A DNA stretch of 64,000 nucleotides from a virus. The stretch is taken from IMG/VR virus record IMGVR_UViG_3300042307_001176, positions 90,412 through 154,411 of that record; one strand, written 5' to 3'. The translations under genes and the position numbers were made by a program. Below the pieces are notes generated by a model. The model worked only from the letters and a program-made list of their open reading frames with translations. It did not search any database and was not told the origin of the DNA. Within the stretch, counting starts at the first letter, position 1. Each line of letters starts with the position of its first letter. Of this stretch, positions 12,161-19,944 are shown piece after piece.

Positions 12161-12437
12161 GAAGCTAACCGAATTCCTTATAGAAACTAATAGTCAATTA
12201 GAATATAGCGGAGAAGACGTTACAAAAATGCCAATTATAGGTAAGATTATTACCTATTCTATTGGTCCTTTTGAAGAGGGAGAATATGATGTAGTAGAAA
12301 TAATAGATTCTCCAGACGGGAAAGATATTTATGTTACAGATAAATGGTATAAAGAATACAAAAGAATACCACAGATCATACATTCTGATTTAGTAAAAGA
12401 ATATATTCCAGTAGAAAAATTGGGAAACTTTTATTAA
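12150..12437 (+). CDS. small protein with LIE N-terminal signal (95 aa)
   Basis: It starts with GTG at 12150 inside the preceding gene. The N-terminus MKIKKLTEFLIE-T again ends in [IL]-x-E, like T4 internal-protein leaders. The body (GKIITYSIGPFEEGEYDVVE, then DGKDIYVTDKWY) looks like a small SH3-like beta domain. Late expression and packaging are inferred from the N-terminus only. Confidence 0.6.
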   Translation: MKIKKLTEFLIETNSQLEYSGEDVTKMPIIGKIITYSIGPFEEGEYDVVEIIDSPDGKDIYVTDKWYKEYKRIPQIIHSDLVKEYIPVEKLGNFY

Positions 12438-12441
12438 TAAG

Positions 12442-12450
12442 GTTATATAA
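12442..12450 (+). promoter_or_regulatory. late promoter-like element GTTATATAA
   Basis: A one-base variant of the GATATATAA family. It lies about 95 nt before the next gene, with a structured leader between. Confidence 0.4.
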
Positions 12451-12454
12451 TAAT

Positions 12455-12538
12455 AGAACTAGAGGTTTCTAGTCACTTCCCGGTCAACAAACCGTAGAGT
12501 TTTCAGAAATGGAAGCAAAGGAAGGGGCCAAATAAAAT
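12455..12538 (+). ncRNA. possible structured 5' leader
   Basis: ACTAG(AGGTTT)CTAGT, followed by CTTCC enclosing CGGT(CAACAA)ACCG and closed by GGAAG, gives three possible helices between the promoter-like element and the ATG at 12546. No known riboswitch class is recognised. Confidence 0.3.
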
Positions 12539-12545
12539 AGTCTTT

Positions 12546-13301
12546 ATGTATTATTCAACGCCAAGCGTAATGTCGGCATGTACTGCTAACATTACAAAAA
12601 ACAGAAATAGATCTAAGATCTATGAGAATTCCGTCTATCTAAAAGACGGTGAAAATTTCGAGATTGAGTTATTCAATCCAACAACGTCAAGGGTACTTGC
12701 AAAAATCACTATCAACGGTAATAGCATTTCTAATTCAGGAATTGTTCTAAAACCAGGAGAGAGAGTTTATCTGGAAAGATTTATTGATTCAAACAACAAA
12801 TTTGTTTTTGAAACGTATGAAGTCGAAGGATCAAATGAAGCTTTAAATGCTATCAGAAATAATGGAGGTGTAGAAGTTTCTTTCTATACTGAAATTACAA
12901 CTTCCACTTACTCGTCATTTCCAACTAGCCATACTGGATATGTGTCGGGTACATTGAATGATACCTACAGCTATCCATTTGGTGGTACTACAGTAAATAA
13001 TCTTTTTACAATGTCCAGTGTTACTAATAGTTCTATAGGAGTTAATTCTAGTGTATTAACTAGTTCAACAAAAAGTATTGAAACTGGTAGAATCGAAAAA
13101 GGTGATTCAAGCGATCAATTATTCGAAACAGTAAATGGGAATTTTAGCACATTTGCTACAAGTTCTATTACTATCAAATTACTTCCTGAGTCACAAAAAC
13201 CAGTTGAGGTTTCTACACTTAGAAACTACTGTGCAAATTGTGGAACAAGATCTAAAAAGCAATCTTGGAAATTCTGTCCAAATTGTGGAGAAAAAATCTA
13301 A
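12546..13301 (+). CDS. beta-rich protein with C-terminal zinc ribbon (251 aa)
   Basis: Residues about 23-95 (NSVYLKDGENFEIELFNPT, then GIVLKPGERVYLERF) form a beta-sandwich-like module of a kind I associate with phage or viral virion proteins. The middle is Ser/Thr-rich. The last 25 residues carry CANC and CPNC, a zinc ribbon. Zinc-ribbon tails often mediate binding to nucleic acid or protein. The function is unknown. A bidirectional terminator separates it from the convergent minus-strand gene. Confidence 0.6.
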   Translation: MYYSTPSVMSACTANITKNRNRSKIYENSVYLKDGENFEIELFNPTTSRVLAKITINGNSISNSGIVLKPGERVYLERFIDSNNKFVFETYEVEGSNEALNAIRNNGGVEVSFYTEITTSTYSSFPTSHTGYVSGTLNDTYSYPFGGTTVNNLFTMSSVTNSSIGVNSSVLTSSTKSIETGRIEKGDSSDQLFETVNGNFSTFATSSITIKLLPESQKPVEVSTLRNYCANCGTRSKKQSWKFCPNCGEKI

Positions 13302-13313
13302 ACCCTACTACAC

Positions 13314-13350
13314 AAAAAACCCAAGAGCGATCTTGGGTTTGTAGTTTTTA
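13314..13350. terminator. bidirectional terminator between convergent genes
   Basis: ACCCAAGA(GCGA)TCTTGGGT with flanking A and T tracts on both sides, extended by ACAAA/TTTGT. It lies between a plus-strand and a minus-strand gene that face each other. Confidence 0.85.
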
Positions 13351-14163
13351 TTAATTAAGGTAAGTATCCCAATCCTGAGCCATTTCTGCTTGAGAAATTT
13401 CAGTATCTGTATAAGGTCTAATATTTTTTAAAGGAGTACCTTGATAGTTCATGTAAGCTTCTTTAGGTACTGGAATTTGTGATTGCTGAGGTGTTTCTGA
13501 TCCGTATCCAGCATATGTAGGTTGAGTTGTAACATCGCTTTTTGTAGGAGCTCCTGTTACCCAACTAACTGCTTTAACTCCAGATTTAATTTCAGTTGTT
13601 ACTCCTCTTAAAGCTTTAATTTTTCCAGCGTCTTTACTAAGAGCTACTAATTTAGATCCCCCATTAAGTACAAATGATTTTAAAGATCCTAGCATTTTTC
13701 CAACAAATGGTGCAATACCAGAGAATTTAGCTAAAAATTTAGAACCTTTTAAGAATTTAGCAATTTTAGGAAAGAATTTAGCAACTCCATTAATTAATGG
13801 CTTAAGAATCCCCGCTCCTATTCCTACACCTTTTCCTAGTGCTTTAACTAGAAGAGTTCCTCCTGCTCCAATGTATTGTCCAAATAATGGGATTAAACCA
13901 ATTGCACAAAGTCCAGCAAGAAGAAATTCGCCTTGCTTAGCATAAGAAACTAAATTAATACCTTCTGCTACTGATCCTACTCCTGGTATAAGAGCTGCAA
14001 AATCTAAAATTGTATTATACCATGCCTCTAGTAATTGATCATCATTAGAATTTAGATATTCTATAGATTCAATAATTTGTTCATGTGAAAAATCGTTCTG
14101 GTTGAAATTAAAGCTATTCTCATCTTCGAATAGAAATCCGTCCATTGATAATATGTGATTCAT
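13351..14163 (-). CDS. hydrophobic protein with LFE N-terminal signal (270 aa)
   Basis: One of two minus-strand genes. The N-terminus MNHILSMDGFLFE-D ends in Leu-Phe-Glu, the prohead protease pattern. Residues about 45-110 (FAALIPGVGSVAEGINLVSY, then LLAGLCAIGLIPLFGQYIG) resemble the hydrophobic pre-toxin segment of polymorphic toxins, with several Gly-rich hydrophobic helices after it (GVGIGAGILKPLINGVAKFF). It could be a packaged membrane-active or pore-forming injected protein. It has its own late promoter-like element on the minus strand. The likeness is by pattern only. Confidence 0.6.
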   Translation of the reverse strand: MNHILSMDGFLFEDENSFNFNQNDFSHEQIIESIEYLNSNDDQLLEAWYNTILDFAALIPGVGSVAEGINLVSYAKQGEFLLAGLCAIGLIPLFGQYIGAGGTLLVKALGKGVGIGAGILKPLINGVAKFFPKIAKFLKGSKFLAKFSGIAPFVGKMLGSLKSFVLNGGSKLVALSKDAGKIKALRGVTTEIKSGVKAVSWVTGAPTKSDVTTQPTYAGYGSETPQQSQIPVPKEAYMNYQGTPLKNIRPYTDTEISQAEMAQDWDTYLN

Positions 14164-14178
14164 ACTATTATTTTTATT

Positions 14179-14187
14179 TTATATATC
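14179..14187 (-). promoter_or_regulatory. late promoter-like element on the minus strand
   Basis: Read on the minus strand this is GATATATAA, 15 nt before the minus-strand ATG at 14163. Its orientation with the gene argues strongly that the motif is functional. Confidence 0.65.
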
Positions 14188-14206
14188 TGATTCAAGGAAA
14201 CTTTTG

Positions 14207-14581
14207 ATGTTTTTCACTATAATTAGCATGTTATATAGATCAAGTAAAATATATGTAGATGATTCTGATATTCATGGACGTGGAGTATTTGCATCGGAAT
14301 TTATAAAATCGGGTGAAATTCTAGAGGAATGTCATTTTTTAGTATTAGAAAATGGATTACAATATCCAGAAATTTTACATAATCATTTTTTTTCGTGGCC
14401 AAAAGGCGCAGGAGACAAATTAGCTATATGTCTTGGATATGGAAGTATCTTTAATAACTCAGACGAATCTCCCAATGCAGATTGGCAAACAGACACAACA
14501 AAAAACAAAATAATATTCTTCTCAATCCGAGATATTAATCAAGGAGATGAAATATTTACGAATTACCGAAAAAATGATTAA
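14207..14581 (+). CDS. SET-domain protein, putative lysine methyltransferase (124 aa)
   Basis: The order of SET motifs is complete: HGRGVFASEFIKSGEILEE at the start, then GYGSIFNNSDESPNADW (matching the NHxxxPN motif, here NNSDESPN), FFSIRDINQGDEIFTNY at the end with the GEELxxxY-like GDEIFTNY. The size is like the viral vSET of chlorella virus PBCV-1, which methylates histone. The usual NH of NHS is NN. The start may be ATG at 14207 or 14228. The target is unknown; Lys-rich phage proteins (80-226, 11978-12160) or host proteins are candidates. Confidence 0.75.
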   Translation: MFFTIISMLYRSSKIYVDDSDIHGRGVFASEFIKSGEILEECHFLVLENGLQYPEILHNHFFSWPKGAGDKLAICLGYGSIFNNSDESPNADWQTDTTKNKIIFFSIRDINQGDEIFTNYRKND

Positions 14582-14596
14582 TTTTTTAAAAAATCG

Positions 14597-14628
14597 TTTT
14601 TTATAACAAAGCAGTATCATTAAATTTA
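14597..14628 (+). promoter_or_regulatory. Bacteroidota-type promoter, weaker match
   Basis: AAATCG followed by six T (from 14597) and TAAATTTA (14621-14628) 24 nt downstream. The final G of TAnnTTTG is A. It precedes the gene at 14648. Confidence 0.45.
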
Positions 14629-14647
14629 TCCTATAAACAAAAACAAG

Positions 14648-14914
14648 ATGGACACGGAAGACAGGAAAAGATTAGAAGAAATAGAGAAAAGTATAGAAAA
14701 GCTCTATGATGAACAATCAAGAAAACTTTACGATTACATTGCTCAAATGGGTGAAGATGCTTTTATGGAAGGACAACCTTTATATAAGTTTAGAGACACC
14801 GATCTTTTTGATAAACTTATAGCACACTTTGAATCTATTGAAGAATACGAAAAATGTGCATTCATTCTAGAGCAATCTACAAAAATTAGACAAGCAATTA
14901 TAGAAAGGATGTAA
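14648..14914 (+). CDS. hypothetical helical protein (88 aa)
   Basis: The sequence is charged and helical throughout (DRKRLEEIEKSIEKLYDEQ, later YEKCAFILEQSTKIRQAI). No family is recognised. A host-type promoter lies directly upstream. Confidence 0.65.
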   Translation: MDTEDRKRLEEIEKSIEKLYDEQSRKLYDYIAQMGEDAFMEGQPLYKFRDTDLFDKLIAHFESIEEYEKCAFILEQSTKIRQAIIERM

Positions 14915-14956
14915 TACAGAAGAAACTTTTCCAAGTTCATACAATATAAATAGTGT

Positions 14957-15211
14957 ATGGGAAAAGGACGAAGATACATAAAAAAATCTGCTGATGGCAG
15001 ATTTTTTTTGCATATAGAGAAGCCAGAGTATCAGATAGATCTTGATAAGAAAACAAAATTATGGACCTCTTCAGATTATCTGTTCTCAGAGGCTCTTAAA
15101 GAAGATTTAGAAAACACAAAAAATACTCTGGACGTATTAATAAGGTGGAATGAGATTCAACAGAATTTTGAAGCTTGTAATAAGCTTCTACTTTTAAGAA
15201 AAACTTTCTAA
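14957..15211 (+). CDS. hypothetical protein (84 aa)
   Basis: Unrecognised. It starts MGKGRRYIKKSADGRFFLHI and continues as charged helix (EALKEDLENTKNTLDVLIRW). It follows the preceding gene by 42 nt and ends before an intrinsic terminator, so the two probably form one short transcript. Confidence 0.6.
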   Translation: MGKGRRYIKKSADGRFFLHIEKPEYQIDLDKKTKLWTSSDYLFSEALKEDLENTKNTLDVLIRWNEIQQNFEACNKLLLLRKTF

Positions 15212-15218
15212 AATAAAA

Positions 15219-15245
15219 AAAAAGAGTGGATTCACTCTTTTTTTG
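15219..15245 (+). terminator. intrinsic terminator
   Basis: AAAGAGTG(GATT)CACTCTTT with a following T run closes the transcript of the two small genes upstream. Confidence 0.8.
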
Positions 15246-15266
15246 TGAACCTAAATTAAAAAATCG

Positions 15267-15275
15267 AGTATAATA
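15267..15275 (+). promoter_or_regulatory. AGTATAATA element, possible third promoter class
   Basis: AGTATAATA ends 13 nt before the ATG at 15289, at the head of the recombination/replication operon. Confidence 0.3.
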
Positions 15276-15288
15276 ATAAAAAGAAATT

Positions 15289-15594
15289 ATGGAATCGATT
15301 TTTGAAAACGAAAAATTATTATCGGGAAGAATGCTTTCCTTATCTAAATCTGGATATAGAGAAGAATTCCCAGATAATGAGGTTTATTTCAATGCAAACA
15401 TTTTTGTTTTAGAAGAGGGTAAAATTTGGTATGGTGATATTGATGTCACTAAAGAAAAAGAACAATTAGAAAATGTAGCAAGAGAAATTGGAAAAGATTT
15501 GTACATCCTTAGGGAAATGGACGGAAGATTTGGAAATGAAGAATTAAAGGATTCTGAAATTATTACTAGAGCAATGTGTAAAATAACTAAATAA
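15289..15594 (+). CDS. hypothetical protein at head of recombination operon (101 aa)
   Basis: Unrecognised. Short beta-type segments (YFNANIFVLEEGKIWYGDID) are followed by a helix. Its neighbour 14 nt downstream is uvsX, so it is co-transcribed with the recombination genes and may be an accessory factor. Nothing in the protein itself shows this. Confidence 0.65.
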   Translation: MESIFENEKLLSGRMLSLSKSGYREEFPDNEVYFNANIFVLEEGKIWYGDIDVTKEKEQLENVAREIGKDLYILREMDGRFGNEELKDSEIITRAMCKITK

Positions 15595-15608
15595 TAAAAA
15601 TAATAAAT

Positions 15609-16772
15609 ATGGCAAAGAAAGAATTTTCGTTCGCGGAATTAGACAAATCACTTTCAAAAATTGAAGGATTTGAAATGGGATCAATTTTAGAAACTAATGA
15701 GTTTTCTAAAACAACAGAATGGATCTCAACAGGTAATTATCTTTTAAATGCTCAACTTTCAGGAAGTTTATTTGGAGGAATAGCAAATAACAGATCAATA
15801 GGAATTGCGGGTGATCCTTCTACAGGTAAGACTTTTCTGGCAATGAATATTACAAGAGAAGCTCAGAAGCAAGATTATGATGTTATTTATTGTGACACAG
15901 AAGGTGCTATAGATAAAAGCTCAGCCAAAAAATTCGGAGTTGATCCAACAAGAGTTAGATACCAGCCTATTAAAACTATTAATGACTTTAAAATATTCAC
16001 AACAAATATTTTAGAAAAAGTTAAGAATGCAAGAAAAGAAGGGGCAGAACCTAAAATCATGATCATTTTAGATTCTCTTGGTATGCTTAGTACAGATAAA
16101 GAAACAGGTGATGCTATTAAGGGTAAGAGCGCAATGGATATGGGATTAAGATCTAAAGAAATGAGATCACTATTCCGTGTTATAACATTAGACTTAACAG
16201 GTGTTAGAATTCCATTGGTTTGTACTAATCACACAACAACAGGAGGAATAGGCGGATTTATGCCAACGAAAGAAGCATCAGGAGGTGATGGACCAATTTT
16301 CTCAATGAGTAATGTTATTATGCTTTCTAAAGCACAATTAAAAGAGAATGACACAAAAACCGGAATTATTGTAACATCTACACCTAAGAAAGCAAGATTC
16401 ACCAGACCTTATCCAGTTAAATTCCATATCTCATTTATGAATGGTATGAATCCTTATGTGGGATTACAAGATTTTACTTCCTGGGAAATTTGCGGAATTG
16501 AAAGAGGTAAATTAGAGGTTGATAAAAAAACAGGAGACATGGAATTTACCGCTAATGCTACTTCTACAAGATGGGCAATTAAACATTTAGGCAAGACCGT
16601 TACTTCTTCTCAATTATTTAATGGAGAAATATTCACTGATGAAGTATTAAGTATGATCGATGAGAAAGTAATTAAACCTCATTTCTTATTACCCGATCTT
16701 TTTGACGATGAAGAATTAGCAATACTAGCTGAACCTGAAGCAGACACTGAAGAGGAAGATGGAGAAGAATAA
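15609..16772 (+). CDS. uvsX: UvsX-type RecA-family recombinase (387 aa)
   Basis: RecA-fold ATPase: Walker A GDPSTGKT (residues 68-75), the acidic DTEGA segment near 99 and Walker B KIMIILDSLG (about 150-159). The length equals T4 UvsX (about 390). The C-terminus is strongly acidic (EPEADTEEEDGEE), as in UvsX/RecA regulatory tails. It would coat single-stranded DNA and drive strand invasion, which in T4-type phages initiates late replication. It heads a chain of overlapping genes leading to gp41, gp47 and gp46. Confidence 0.92.
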   Translation: MAKKEFSFAELDKSLSKIEGFEMGSILETNEFSKTTEWISTGNYLLNAQLSGSLFGGIANNRSIGIAGDPSTGKTFLAMNITREAQKQDYDVIYCDTEGAIDKSSAKKFGVDPTRVRYQPIKTINDFKIFTTNILEKVKNARKEGAEPKIMIILDSLGMLSTDKETGDAIKGKSAMDMGLRSKEMRSLFRVITLDLTGVRIPLVCTNHTTTGGIGGFMPTKEASGGDGPIFSMSNVIMLSKAQLKENDTKTGIIVTSTPKKARFTRPYPVKFHISFMNGMNPYVGLQDFTSWEICGIERGKLEVDKKTGDMEFTANATSTRWAIKHLGKTVTSSQLFNGEIFTDEVLSMIDEKVIKPHFLLPDLFDDEELAILAEPEADTEEEDGEE

Positions 16773-16779
16773 ACTTAAA

Positions 16780-17052
16780 ATGAAATATCTGCTAGGTATC
16801 TGGAAAGATCTTCCCGAATATCCAACAAAAGAAGATGTTATTTATGAGCTTAACTCATATTTAATTAAGGATGGAAGACCTGATGGAGAGTTTTCAGACC
16901 AGACTTTTAATTCTTTTCTTCCTGAAGGATGGGAAGAAAATAAATTTGCAGAAGCAGTTAATGAACTTATAGAGACAGACATTTTTGAAAAAACTGAAAA
17001 AACATTAGGAAATAAAAATTGGTATAAAATAAAGGATAATCCACACTATTAA
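16780..17052 (+). CDS. hypothetical protein between uvsX and helicase (90 aa)
   Basis: Unrecognised; it reads like a small winged-helix or helical protein (YPTKEDVIYELNSYLI, then FAEAVNELIETDIF). The start at 16780 has the A-rich upstream typical here; an in-frame ATG at 16759 overlaps the end of uvsX. Its place suggests a mediator or loader (the position of UvsY- or gp59-like factors), but sequence support for that is lacking. Confidence 0.6.
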   Translation: MKYLLGIWKDLPEYPTKEDVIYELNSYLIKDGRPDGEFSDQTFNSFLPEGWEENKFAEAVNELIETDIFEKTEKTLGNKNWYKIKDNPHY

Positions 17053-17054
17053 AA

Positions 17055-18356
17055 ATGCAAAATCAACACTTAGAAAATATTTGGTTTAAAGCGGTAATTG
17101 ACAATCCAGCTTATATTGAAGCAACAGAATCTAGTTACTTCAAAAATGCAGATTTCCAAGAAGCTTTTAAAGTCGTAAAATCATTTTGGAAAAAATATCA
17201 ACAGGTCCCTAGCAAAAATCAAGTCAGAGAATCTGCAAAACTTTTGAAATTAGAAGATAAACTCACAGATTCTTTACTTGAATCTATGTGGTCAATATCT
17301 CTTAATGATTACGATACTGATTGGTTACAACAGAATACCGAATCTTGGATTGAATGGAAGACATTAGAAAAAAGTGCGGTAGATTCAATAAATTATATCA
17401 AAAGTACTGATGTAACTCCAGATAATATTAAGGATGTGATTAACACTTACAAATCGATAGTTGTTGATCGTAATAAAGTGGATTTCTCATTTGATATGGG
17501 GCTTAACTTTAAAGATCCAGAAGCTCACAAGCAGCCAAGCAGCTTAACATTCTCTAGTGGATATGATTACATAGATCATTGCCTTGGTGGAGGATTTTCA
17601 GCTAAATGTCTATATGTTTTATTAGGACAGCCTAAAGTTGGAAAAACTCTTTGGCTTGGTAATATAGCAACACAAGCTATTAGAGCAGCAAATAATGTCG
17701 CTATTGTTACATTAGAATTAGGAGACAGAAAATACATGAAAAGATTAGGATCTAATCTTTTGGGAATCAAGATGTCAGAATATAAAGACTCAGCGGAGAA
17801 TGACTCACAAATTAAAAAGAAAATAACAAATCTTGGATTTGATAATTTAAGAACCCCCGGTGAATTAGTAGTGAAAGAATTTGCCACATCTCAAGCATCT
17901 GCAATAGACGTAGAAAATTGGTTAACTAAGGTTGAACAAGTAATGGGAATTAAATTCAAAATCGTTATTATTGACTATATTAATATTATGAAGAACTGGA
18001 GAAATCCAAATTCAGAAAATACATATATGAAAATTAAACAGATTGCAGAAGATCTTAGAGCTGCAGCACAAAGAAATGATTGGGCAATAGTGACAGCAAC
18101 TCAGACAAAACAAAGTGAATTTGATGCTACGGATCTCAGTATGAATTCAGCATCCGAATCATCAGGACTGGTAGCAACAGTTGATGGTATGTTTGGTATT
18201 ATTCAAGATCCTATGATGCTTACTAACAACGAATACAAGCTAAAATTGCTTGCAAATAGGGACGAAGGCTATAAAAACTCTTACAAAAAGTTTATAGTTG
18301 ATTACACCTTCATGAGAATATCTGAAGATCCCAACTCTCAAATAATAAATGATTGA
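17055..18356 (+). CDS. gp41: DnaB-type replicative helicase, gp41-like (433 aa)
   Basis: RecA-like helicase core with Walker A GQPKVGKT (about residues 190-197), the LELGD segment with the catalytic Glu (about 221), and Walker B KIVIIDYINIM (about 302). ATQTKQ near 355 and an arginine-finger region follow. The N-terminal 150 residues are the helical domain. The length is near T4 gp41 (475). It unwinds the fork 5'-3' and partners a primase, which is not in this window. Its stop overlaps the next start. Confidence 0.88.
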   Translation: MQNQHLENIWFKAVIDNPAYIEATESSYFKNADFQEAFKVVKSFWKKYQQVPSKNQVRESAKLLKLEDKLTDSLLESMWSISLNDYDTDWLQQNTESWIEWKTLEKSAVDSINYIKSTDVTPDNIKDVINTYKSIVVDRNKVDFSFDMGLNFKDPEAHKQPSSLTFSSGYDYIDHCLGGGFSAKCLYVLLGQPKVGKTLWLGNIATQAIRAANNVAIVTLELGDRKYMKRLGSNLLGIKMSEYKDSAENDSQIKKKITNLGFDNLRTPGELVVKEFATSQASAIDVENWLTKVEQVMGIKFKIVIIDYINIMKNWRNPNSENTYMKIKQIAEDLRAAAQRNDWAIVTATQTKQSEFDATDLSMNSASESSGLVATVDGMFGIIQDPMMLTNNEYKLKLLANRDEGYKNSYKKFIVDYTFMRISEDPNSQIIND

Positions 18357-18832
18357 TGAAAAAACAGCAAAAACTGATCGAAGATGAAAAAACCGACCTT
18401 GACATAAATCAAGAACTAGCAGAAAAAAAGAACGAAAAAGATACTGTTGATGAAGAGTTTGAAATGGATTCAAGTACAGATTATAGAAGCTTACAGTCTA
18501 TAGTAACTTATGAAGATGAAGACTATATTCATTCGTGTAATTTAAATGATAAAATAGACGAGATCTTTCAAGTATCTAGATGGACTATCATAAGTCCAAG
18601 TAAAAAAATACCAAAGGATCTTATCCCTTTAATATTTCAAGACATATTAAAAGAATTGGAAGAGACAGAATTTACAATGGTAGAGAAATTTGTTGCTATT
18701 TGTGATTATACAGCAATAAATTATCAAAAAGCTTATGAATCTATTCATATGAAGTATAAAGAAATTATAGTTCAAGAGATGGATCAAAAATATGGTATTT
18801 TAAGTAAAAAAGGAATTAAAAAGATATTTTAA
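18356..18832 (+). CDS. hypothetical protein in replication operon (158 aa)
   Basis: The start ATG at 18356 overlaps the gp41 stop (TGATG). The first 45 residues are acidic and disordered (DEKTDLDINQELAEKKNEKD). The rest is helical with KKIPKDLIPLIFQDILKEL. No family is recognised. The tight coupling on both sides (its stop overlaps the gp47 start) points to a replication or recombination accessory protein. Confidence 0.7.
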   Translation: MKKQQKLIEDEKTDLDINQELAEKKNEKDTVDEEFEMDSSTDYRSLQSIVTYEDEDYIHSCNLNDKIDEIFQVSRWTIISPSKKIPKDLIPLIFQDILKELEETEFTMVEKFVAICDYTAINYQKAYESIHMKYKEIIVQEMDQKYGILSKKGIKKIF

Positions 18833-19944
18833 TGGAAAAATTCTCAGATATTAAGAGAGTAATTTTTATTACAGATACTCATTTAGGTGTAAGGAACAAT
18901 TCTAATGATTGGATAGACATTCATGATGATTATTTTAAAAATTGGTTCATTCCCCTTTGTAAAAAAATATACAGACCAGGAGATTGTTTAGTGCATCTTG
19001 GTGATGTTTATGATAGTAGACAATCACTTAATCTTCGGGTTCTTAATCTTGGTATAGAAATATTTGAAGATCTTTCGCAAATTTTTAAAGATGGTATTTT
19101 TATAATATGTGGTAATCACGATATTTACGGAAAAAATACAAATGAAGTAAACTCTTTAAAATCTCTTAAATGGATACCAGGAATAAAAATATACGAAGAA
19201 CCTGAATCTATACAACTAGGTAACAGAAAGATTTTTCTTATGCCTTGGAGAAAAGATCATGATGCGGAGAGAGAAACATTAATGACAGTAAAAGAACCAC
19301 ATGATTATATGTTCTGTCATACAGATCTTAAAGGTCTAATGTTTAATAAGTTTGTGAGAATTGATGCAGGATTAGATTATGCAGATATGGATAAATTTGA
19401 AAGAGTTTATTCTGGACATATACATTATTCACAGACATTTGGAAAAATGAGAATGCTAGGATCTCCTTTTCAGTTAACAAGATCCGATACTGATAATGCA
19501 AAAGGGATAACCATACTAGATTTAGAATCTGGAGATGAGGAGTATTACGAAAACAATTACTCCCCTAAATTTGTTAGAATCACTTTTGATAAAGTTTTAA
19601 ATTCAACGCCTAATGAATTAAATCCTATATTCAAAAATAATTTTATAGACATATTAGTTGATCCAGAATTAGCAGTAAAAGCTCCTCTCGGATTATTAAC
19701 AGAATATGTAGTTCCCCCATTAAAAATATCATTCACACCTATAACTAATCCCGGAGAGGAATTAGTAGATGAAGGATTTCACGATCTAGAAGGAAAAAGC
19801 TTTTCTATTTTAGATCTAACTAAATTATACTTAGATAAGTGTAACTATGAAGATGATAAGAAAAGTAAGATCTATAAAGCGATAGAAAAATTATTACACA
19901 AAGTTTCAGTACAAGTTAAAGAAGATGAAGATCAAGAAGATTGA
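18832..19944 (+). CDS. gp47: gp47-type recombination nuclease subunit, SbcD/Mre11-like (370 aa)
   Basis: All phosphodiesterase motifs of Mre11/SbcD are present: FITDTHLGV (DxH, residues 12-20), HLGDVYDSR (GDxxD, about 60), CGNHDIY (GNHD, about 92), MFCHTDL (about 160) and SGHIHYS (GHxH, about 197). It would bind two Mn ions and, with gp46, resect DNA ends to feed UvsX. The length is close to T4 gp47 (339). Its 3' end overlaps gp46 by 20 nt. Confidence 0.92.
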   Translation: MEKFSDIKRVIFITDTHLGVRNNSNDWIDIHDDYFKNWFIPLCKKIYRPGDCLVHLGDVYDSRQSLNLRVLNLGIEIFEDLSQIFKDGIFIICGNHDIYGKNTNEVNSLKSLKWIPGIKIYEEPESIQLGNRKIFLMPWRKDHDAERETLMTVKEPHDYMFCHTDLKGLMFNKFVRIDAGLDYADMDKFERVYSGHIHYSQTFGKMRMLGSPFQLTRSDTDNAKGITILDLESGDEEYYENNYSPKFVRITFDKVLNSTPNELNPIFKNNFIDILVDPELAVKAPLGLLTEYVVPPLKISFTPITNPGEELVDEGFHDLEGKSFSILDLTKLYLDKCNYEDDKKSKIYKAIEKLLHKVSVQVKEDEDQED

